Assembly (NCBI GenBank): GCA_963930645.1
Contig: OZ005662.1
Location: 97,076,436 to 97,140,435, forward strand
Direction of reading: 5' to 3'
DNA from: Salticus scenicus
Taxonomy: Eukaryota > Arthropoda > Arachnida > Araneae > Salticidae
Length of the DNA stretch: 64,000 nucleotides
How positions within the stretch are numbered: the stretch's first letter is position 1; each line of letters starts with the position of its first letter. The notes beneath the pieces were generated by a model. That model saw nothing but the letters and a program-made list of their open reading frames with translations. It had not been told where the DNA came from and ran no database searches. This document shows, piece by piece, positions 57,641-64,000 of the stretch. Position numbers and translations under genes: made by a program.

Positions 57641-58210
57641 AAAAATCCGGAGTGACTCCACTTAACTTTTTGAGTATTAACTAATAACGGTTCTTTAAAT
57701 AAATTAAAGTAACACAAGGTCTGAAATCAATTTACTCAATCGAATTAGGCGTTTAAGGCTATTGCACTTTAAATAATTTGAGCCCATAGTTCATAATAAT
57801 AAAGAATTTTTCGTTGTGTGCCTGTAAAAAGCTATAACTGCTACATTCCTCATTATCGATACAGTTCTTGCGATGGTGACCTGTAACATGTATATGTAAT
57901 TTTCATTTCATTTGAATAATGCGTTTAGACGCTATCGTACTCTAAATAATTTCAACCCATAGGCCATGATGATGAAGAATATTTTGTTGTGTCCCTGTAA
58001 AAAATCTATAAGTGCTAGATTCACCAAAATCTATATAGTTCATGTGATAGTGACCTATAACACGTATGTAAATTTTCAGATTAATCGGATAATGTATTTA
58101 TACGCTACCGCCCTTCAAATAATTGTAACCCATAGGCCATAACGATAAAGACTTTTTCTTTGTGTCCCTGTACAAAAACTATAAGTGCTAGATTCACTAA
58201 AATGTATATA

Positions 58211-58381
58211 AAGTCGAACTTTGTTAACGTGAATCTCAAGGGGGATAAAAAATGTGTTCATGTTATGGGTAGTTCATGCTATCAGTAACTAATCTTCACA
58301 CATCTAAACTAATCTTCATCTTCCCGGGGATTGTGGAAACAGTTCATGTTAAAAAAAATTCACGTTAACGAGGTTCGACTG
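58211..58381. mobile_element. Tc1/mariner- or pogo-type MITE (171 bp)
   Basis: Ends AAGTCGAACTTTGTTAACGT and, inverted, CAGTCGAACCTCGTTAACGT; GTTCATGTTA words are mirrored inside. TA on both sides (58209-58210, 58382-58383). Inserted in a body unit of F3 copy c. Confidence 0.8.
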
Positions 58382-58722
58382 TAGTACGTACTAGTGTGTC
58401 CTACAGGTGTCCTACAACATATGTATCAACTTTTTGCTCATTCTAACAAAGCGTTTAGACGCTATCGTGTTCACTCACACACTACACATACACAAACCCG
58501 TATATACATGACAAAAACCGTGTGAAATCGTAGATATAACTCACGTTAACGAGGTTCGACTGTAGTACGTACTATTGTGTCCTACAGGTGTCCTACAACA
58601 TTTGTATCAACTTTTTGCTCATTCTAACGAAGCGTTTAGACGCTATCGTGTTCACTCACACACTACACATACATAAACCCGTATATACATGACAAAAACC
58701 GTGTGAAATCGTAGATATCTCT
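58361..58722. repeat. Tandem duplication of 181 bp
   Basis: 58361-58541 is repeated at 58542-58722 with only a few differences. Each unit starts inside the right end of the MITE (CACGTTAACGAGGTTCGACT), so the duplication came after the MITE insertion. Confidence 0.85.
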
Positions 58723-59500
58723 AAAAATGGGGCTCGTATCACCAAAGTCGGTCGTGTACAAGAAGGTGCCATAATTGTCATAAATATAAATTTGAAACAT
58801 TCTACGACCAATTGTTTTTGAGCTATGCGATATATAAAATCCATTTCGCAAATCACCATTACAATACTTTTCTTACGTAGTATTTTCGGAAAGTAAAAAC
58901 AAATATTTAAACAAATAACTTCTTCAATTTTTATCTGTTTACAGCAATGTATCATAAATGGCAAAAACAATAAATATGTTTTAAAAATCGAAATTTTGCT
59001 TCCTTTTATACGCATTTACATAAATTTATTATTGTTTTGTGACATTTCTTGGTTTCGGTAGAGATAAATTCGCTGGTTTGTTTTTTAGTTCGTAAACTTT
59101 GATTTGGAGAGAGCAGCTCGACACAAAAGAGAGAGATAGGAGATGTAATTACAATTCCCAGAACCAACGAAGATAAAAATCTAAAAAATAAAAGTTTCTA
59201 ACAATTGCATTATTCTGTGCGAAATAACTAAACATTAACGAGAAACAATCAAAAACTTAAGTATTTCAAATTTTTGGAAATGTTGCATAAAATTTCCAGT
59301 TTTCATTTCTATGAGTATTATAATATAGGTAAAATAATTACACATTTATATTAAAAAAATATTTTTATTTTATTTTTATTTTTTTTTTTTAATTCTTCAA
59401 TTTTTATTCCTATATATATATTCTAGCATAAATAAAAATAAAATAAAAAAATAACAATAAATATATTTTAAAAAACGAAACTTTTGCTTTCTTTCATATA

Positions 59501-60042
59501 CAGGGAGATTAAAATTTTAAAGTTGCGATTTCAAAACGCTATAATTTTAAAACTACCATCAGAGCGATTCGATATTTTATTAGAGCAATCGTGAGGCAGT
59601 GAAATTTTGTTTAGCAAATGAAAAAAAAAAAAAAAAAAAAAAAAATAGTTCCAAAATGTGCCGTTAATTATCCGTGAAATATTGGTTTCATGAAGCTTCT
59701 GTTTTTCTCTTTTCACTATCACTGTTTCCGCTGTCAACACACTTTTTTTTTTTTTTTTTTTTTTTTTTTTCTAAAAAAAAATTGTAGTAAACCCTTGAAA
59801 TCTATTGTTTCCTGCTATTTCATTGTGTTGCTAACAATATTCCTGTGTTTAATGAGTCCATTTAGGCGTTTCCTCTGACATTACCTTGACAGCGCCATCT
59901 ATAGGAACATGTTTGAACTACTTTTTTCCTCCCCCAAACAAAATTTCATTGTCTTGCGATTGCTCTGGTAAAATATAAAATTTCTCTGCTGGGTAGTTTT
60001 AAAATTATAGCGTTTTAAAATTGTAACTTTATTTATAATCTG
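59501..60042. mobile_element. TA-flanked inverted-repeat MITE (542 bp)
   Basis: Left CAGGGAGATTAAAATTTTAA, right inverted CAGATTATAAATAAAGTTAC; both then share TTTTAAAACGCTATAATTTT-type sequence and GAGCAATCG. TA at 59499-59500 and 60043-60044. Frames at 59531-59878 run through poly-A and poly-T, not genes. Confidence 0.7.
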
Positions 60043-60544
60043 TATATTTAAAAAAAAAAAAAAAAAAAAAAAAAATCATCGTTTTTTTGTGAAAGTATTT
60101 AGTTTCGGTAGAGATAAATTCGCCTGTTTACTTTTTATATCGCAAAATTTGATTTGGACTGAGCGATTCGGCAAAATATAGAAGAAGACCTTGTAGTAAT
60201 TACTAGTCTCTGGACCGAAGAAAATAAAAATATTTATCGCTATCGATTTAGTAAAATCTCCAGAAAGTTCGCTATTTCTTTCTGTGAAACTTATAAGAAA
60301 AAAGAATATTCGAAGAATTCAGTAATTTAAAACTTGTACATTTTAAAAGTGAATTATTTAATTTTCAACAATAACCACAAATGAAATACATACACATCCA
60401 TCTATTTTCCATTTAAAAAAAAAAAATTTAAATCACTTTCAGCGTTTATATTTTATATTTTTGTATATGGACGGCTCATTATAAAAGTGGTGTATCTTCG
60501 TATTTTTTAAATATGTATATTTTTGCTTAATTGTATCACACTTA

Positions 60545-61433
60545 GGGCCATATTCACCAACTTCTTAACACTCGGATTAAACCACGGATCAGCGGTAATC
60601 GCTCGATCACACGAAAATCGGTATTCTCCAACGAAAATCCGCAGTTCACCGGCTACTTTAACACTTCTTTTTTTATCTTCGAATATCGGAGGATTAACAG
60701 AGATAATTCTCGGATCTTTTCGTAACGCATGCGCACTCCGCAACTCAGCTTCGTAAACAAATAACAAACATGGCTGACGTTGACGATCTATTCTTACTAG
60801 ATGATATTGAAAGCTTAGAACTATTGGAAACATTTGAAAGAAGGAAAAGGACGGTGCATCAAATAAGAGTAAATGATTTGGATTCTTTGGATAATGTGGC
60901 ATTTCGATATCGCTACCGATTAAATAAAGATTCCGTGGAATTTCTATTACGAATGTTAGATAATAGGCTGTCATCTGCCCCAGAAAAGAATAATGCATTA
61001 ACTTCGGAAGAAAAAAATTTAATAGCTTTAAGATTATCTTAATCATAACAATCAAAATTTTAAATCGTAGCCTAAACAGTTGTCGTCTGCATGATTATTC
61101 TTTTTAAAAATGTTCTAAAGTAAAATTGATTTTTAATCCGTGCGTAAACAAAAGCGAAGTAAACAGGAGTATCAGTGTTGCCAATTTTCTTTTTACCCTT
61201 TCTAATCTTCTAATCCGATTGATTAGTTAATTGAAGCCGAATGATGAATAAAGGCTATCTTCGTTCTTGGCCAATCAAAACGAAGCGTTTATTTCTCTTC
61301 CAGTTAATCCATGGATCACGTAATCGGCTGATGGTAAATACCGTAGGAATTTAATCCAGTGTTAGCTTTGATTCTCGGATTTGCCGATCCAGTGGTTTAA
61401 TCCTTGATCAATGAAGTTTGGTGAATACGGCCC
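60545..61433 (+). mobile_element. PIF/Harbinger element, internally deleted (889 bp)
   Basis: Ends GGGCCATATTCACCAACTTC and, inverted, GGGCCGTATTCACCAAACTT, with further mirrored GGATTAAACCAC. The 3-bp duplication TTA (60542-60544 and 61434-61436) is the PIF/Harbinger target. It encodes only the N-terminus of a HARBI1-type transposase. The same site in Repeat X at 48429 carries a single TTA, confirming insertion. Confidence 0.9.
60770..61042 (+). pseudogene. HARBI1-type transposase, N-terminal fragment
   Basis: 90 codons starting MADVDDLFLLDD. The region FRYRYRLNKDSVEFLLRMLD and, further on, EEKNLIALRLS matches the start of Harbinger nucleases (pattern F-R-x-R-[YF]-R-x-x-[KR]-x-x-x-x-x-[LI]-[LI], then L-x-x-x-x-x-x-[LI]-x-A-L-R). 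In full-length proteins (usually about 350 residues) this is followed by the DDE nuclease, missing here. The frame is open and uninterrupted, so the deletion is likely young. Confidence 0.75.
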
Positions 61434-61660
61434 TTAGTCACATCATTCACTATAAAAGTGAAGAAACTCCAATAATTGCATTAAAATCCCATAAATGGCA
61501 TTACTTGTTATTTTCGGAAAACTATAACTACTATGTAATCATTATAAAAATGAAGTTTCTAAGTTACTTTAAATTATGTTTAATATAATTTATAAATTCT
61601 TATAATTCTGAGTTGTATTAAACACCAAATAATCGATAGCATTTACTGAAACTTGCCTTT

Positions 61661-62028
61661 TTTCTTTTTCATAAATTTACAAAAATCTCGTTATTTCAAA
61701 ATCCATTTACAAGGAGATTCACTTTTACAATGAAGGACCCATGAATTACTTGTATGAAATGTATCAGAAGGTTTTAAATGGATTAGAACGTATAATGAGG
61801 TTGAAATTTTTGTAAATTTTAACACCTACTAATATGATTGGTGCTATTCATTTATAATTACTAATGACTTAGATTTATTTTATTCTACAGGGGTGAAAAA
61901 AGAGAATTTTGTAAAGAATTTCTTACATTATTTTTATAATATTCTTTTAAAGAAACGTAAAATTTTATAGTATTTTTTCAATTAGGAAAAGAAATTATAG
62001 ATACAGGAATAAAAATAAAGTATAATAC
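61661..62028 (-). other. Intron 1 of Amt paralog 2, exon-proximal part
   Basis: Alignable to 3720-3999 (for example CACCTACTAATATGATTGGT, GCTATT). Begins with donor GTATTATAC on the minus strand. Confidence 0.55.
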
Positions 62029-62131
62029 CTGATTGCATGGTGAATATAATAAACGAACTTGTCATAATCCATGTGGCATCATCCCAGGACACATTCTTGA
62101 TGTTGATATCCTCAGTTACGTTACTAGGCAT
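62029..62131 (-). CDS. Ammonium transporter (Amt), first coding exon, paralog 2
   Basis: ATG at 62131-62129, 34 codons plus one base, then donor GTATTATAC (GT at 62028-62027). Encodes MPSNVTEDINIKNV, then SWDDATWIMTSSFIIFTMQS and the first base of Gly. The W-D-D-A-T-W and F-T-M-Q-S-G words are the N-terminal signature of Amt-family ammonium transporters, at the start of the first membrane helix. Upstream in frame there is a TAA 14 codons before this ATG. This copy matches the family better than the one at 4000-4102. Splice position and phase are the same in both. Downstream exons should lie to the left on this strand; none was recognised, so the copy could be partial. Confidence 0.75.
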
Positions 62132-63370
62132 GGCTTCAGTTGATATAGATACTTTAGATTTTTCAGTTACGGATTATAATGTACGATAATTATAACACCG
62201 AAATATTTAGATTTCTTGAAATAACTCCACGAACTAAATTTTTCACAAACTAAATTTCTTGCACTAAAAAGAACAATTCTGTAGTCATTAGTGAGGCTGC
62301 AATTTTCTGTTTACTCAAAAGAAATTGTCCATGTTTGCCCTTTGAATAGTTGTTATACAATAGTAAAAATATTTCGTTTATTTTGTATCAATACAAAAAT
62401 ATCTTTTTAACGATCTCGATTAACTAGAAATGGCTTTCTTACATAAATCATAACAGTAAATTCCTTAAATTTATATACATTTTTTTTTTTTTTTTTTTAC
62501 TTTATGCAAAATACATTGTAAATTATCTCTGCTTTATAACGTCAATGGTAATAGCCACTGCTCAGGATATAAGTTTTAATGCATTCAAATCGATGCTATC
62601 CTGTTATTTTTAGCTGAAGAATTACTATTTTGTAGTATCAACACTGTTTATTTTGTACCAAAGCACCAAATTACTTTCTTAATGACATATAAATAACCTT
62701 AATATTCTTTAAATAGTAGTAAACATTGTCTTGAATCATTACATAAAAATCTGCATTATTCATGATGTACAGTTTCTAACTGGTTTTGTAAACAATTCAA
62801 TTCCAAATGTGTCAGTTAGTTCCTAACTTTTTTTTTATTTCTTTTTTATCAGCCCTAAACAAATTCTTCTTATTTATATAAACTATTTAACAATTGTTCA
62901 ATGATACAAGAAATTCTTCTCGCTTAAAATCACGGAACACTATTTTTACATGTTTTTTACTGTTATTGATCAACTATTATTTCTTTATTTTTCAAAATAA
63001 GGTTATTTATCTATAACAAAAAAGCACTTTCTTTCGATCATCAGGCAGTTCAACCATTTACAAAATAAACATTCTCTTTATTTATCACATATAAAATCTC
63101 TTCGATCATGAAGTATTTCTTTTTCGCAAAAAAATATATTTCTTTTTTATATAGTTCGGAAATACTTTCTTTCAACTAGTTATTTGAATTCCAATGCATT
63201 CATCGCCTACGATGTTCAGAATAGTCTGAATGTTTACGAATACATAATTCTTTATAAAAAAGCTACCTTACAGAATATAGTGAATTCCATTAAACATTAT
63301 TAAGCATATTTCAAGTTTTTTTTTTTTTTTTTTTTTTTTATCTCTCTTACTGATTAAATGTTAACGTGTC
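62132..63370. other. 5' flank of Amt paralog 2
   Basis: Matches 4103-5320 throughout in diverged form. No second gene. Poly-T runs at 62482-62499 and 63318-63340. Confidence 0.5.
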
Positions 63371-64000
63371 GCCTTGTTTTAAAATAAGTTTTAAATAAAT
63401 TTTGTTTTCTATTGACAGTGTTTGTTAAAATAATATTTATTCAGTTTTCACAAATAAGTTTTTATTCTTTTGTCGATTTAAAAAAAAAAAACTACTTTTA
63501 AATAGCTATTAACGTTCTAAGTGTTTGTCCAAGTAGTTTAAAATAGATATGAACAGAAATTATATTTATGCTTTTAAAAATCAATCATTAAAGAACTGCA
63601 TTGGAAAACATTTCCATCACAATTATTATTAGATATATTTAATGTTCTTTGTTGATTAAGTACTTCTGTTTCTAAGTTTAATAATAAATTTGTTTATCAA
63701 ATACATAAATATTTTATGCTTGTCAATTAAAAAATAGTTTAATAATTCGTTCTTAATCAATATAATTTAAATTATTTTAAACATAAATTGGTATATACAA
63801 AGTTTACTTTTAATTGATCAACAAACCAATTAAATAAATCACTAACAAGCATCATTATTAACTATTCTATTACAAAAAAGCAATGATAAATATTCATTCA
63901 GATTTTTTTATTATTATTATTAATATCAAAACATCTTATTTTAAAAATTATTAAAATATCAACCCTTAAAAAAATAACATACAAACCATTCAAAATAAAA
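63371..64000. other. AT-rich end of window, nothing recognised
   Basis: No open frame, repeat or homology to the other block that I can support. Confidence 0.5.

Larger units (their letters stand above)
57641..58898 (-). mobile_element. Two-hairpin element, subfamily F3, copy c
   Basis: End B (inverted) at 57644-57672: ATCCGGAGTGACTCCACTTA. End A at 58864-58895: ACTTTTCTTACG...TTTTCGGAAAGTA. Several ~170-180-bp body units with GCGTTTAGACGCTATCG and TTGTGTCCCTGTAAAAA. Interrupted by a MITE and a tandem duplication (separate entries). Homology with the paralogous block resumes directly after it. Confidence 0.72.
60465..61660 (+). repeat. Repeat X, copy split by a Harbinger element
   Basis: 60465-60544 and 61434-61660 together match 48355-48640 (ATGGACGGCTCATTATAAAA; CACATCATTCACTATAAAAG; CCCATAAATGGCATTACTTG; GAGTTGTATTAAACAC). 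Absent at the corresponding place of copy 1 (near 3690). Confidence 0.78.
58905..63370. repeat. Paralogous block, copy 2, right segment
   Basis: Colinear with 2758-5320. Examples: AACTTCTTCA...TATCATAAATG near 58917-58955 against 2780-2820; exon 1 at 62029; TCTCTTCGATCATGAAGTAT near 63098. It holds the insertions at 59501-60042 and 60465-61660 that copy 1 lacks. No other gene seen. Confidence 0.7.

Noticed and set aside
59531..59878. Frames through Phe/Lys runs
   Set aside because: Translations of poly-A and poly-T inside a MITE.
60507..61055. 182-codon minus-strand frame over the Harbinger element
   Set aside because: Opposite strand of the HARBI1-type fragment and the terminal repeat; the plus-strand frame matches the known family.

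Overview
The window is AT-rich animal nuclear DNA, very probably from a chelicerate or other arthropod. Evidence: long homopolymers and AT/CA/GT microsatellites, tRNA-headed SINEs, piggyBac-, mariner-, hAT- and Harbinger-type nonautonomous elements, Helitron-like ends, and a Penelope-like retroelement with an N-terminal GIY-YIG domain (a Naiad-type layout common in invertebrates). There are no prokaryotic operons. The only recognisable host coding sequence is two paralogous first exons of an ammonium transporter gene, both on the minus strand (4000-4102 and 62029-62131). Later exons were not recognised.

Layout. 1-5.3 kb: paralog copy 1 of the transporter 5' region, carrying a CTAGA-rich fold-back (1229-2154) and a perfect 38-bp hairpin (3149-3229). 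5.4-5.8 kb: Helitron-like 5' end, perfect hairpin and tRNA-like sequence. 6.37-14.89 kb: a complete, very young LTR element (two ~943-bp LTRs almost identical, TG...CA ends, 5-bp duplication ACAGT) whose 6.6-kb interior has no gag or pol. 15.1-16.1 kb: two-hairpin family F3 copy and a Helitron-like 3' end. 16.6-17.3 kb: decayed F1 copy split by a SINE. 18.0-21.6 kb: ~200-bp tandem array split by a 2.75-kb hAT element. 21.8-28.7 kb: two inverted F1 copies around 4.9 kb of old repeats. 28.9-34.7 kb: possible Helitron holding a TIR element with an A-B-A-B satellite and a mariner MITE. 35.2-37.3 kb: TTAA (piggyBac-type) elements. 37.7-63.4 kb: paralog copy 2 of the 1-5.3 kb block, inflated about fivefold by F1, F2, F3 and F4 elements, MITEs, a pogo-like composite enclosing the Penelope-like element (49.7-55.4 kb), and a Harbinger with an empty-site counterpart in the same window.

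Most notable are: (i) the young LTR element with no coding capacity, which must have been mobilised in trans; (ii) a set of nonautonomous elements (F1-F4) sharing a two-hairpin terminal design, in which the sequence of one end's stem is repeated at the other end and changes in step between subfamilies; (iii) the Naiad-type element, broken by a single frameshift between its RT2 and A motifs. All calls come from reading the sequence; boundaries marked approximate were judged by eye and family names were not tested by database search.
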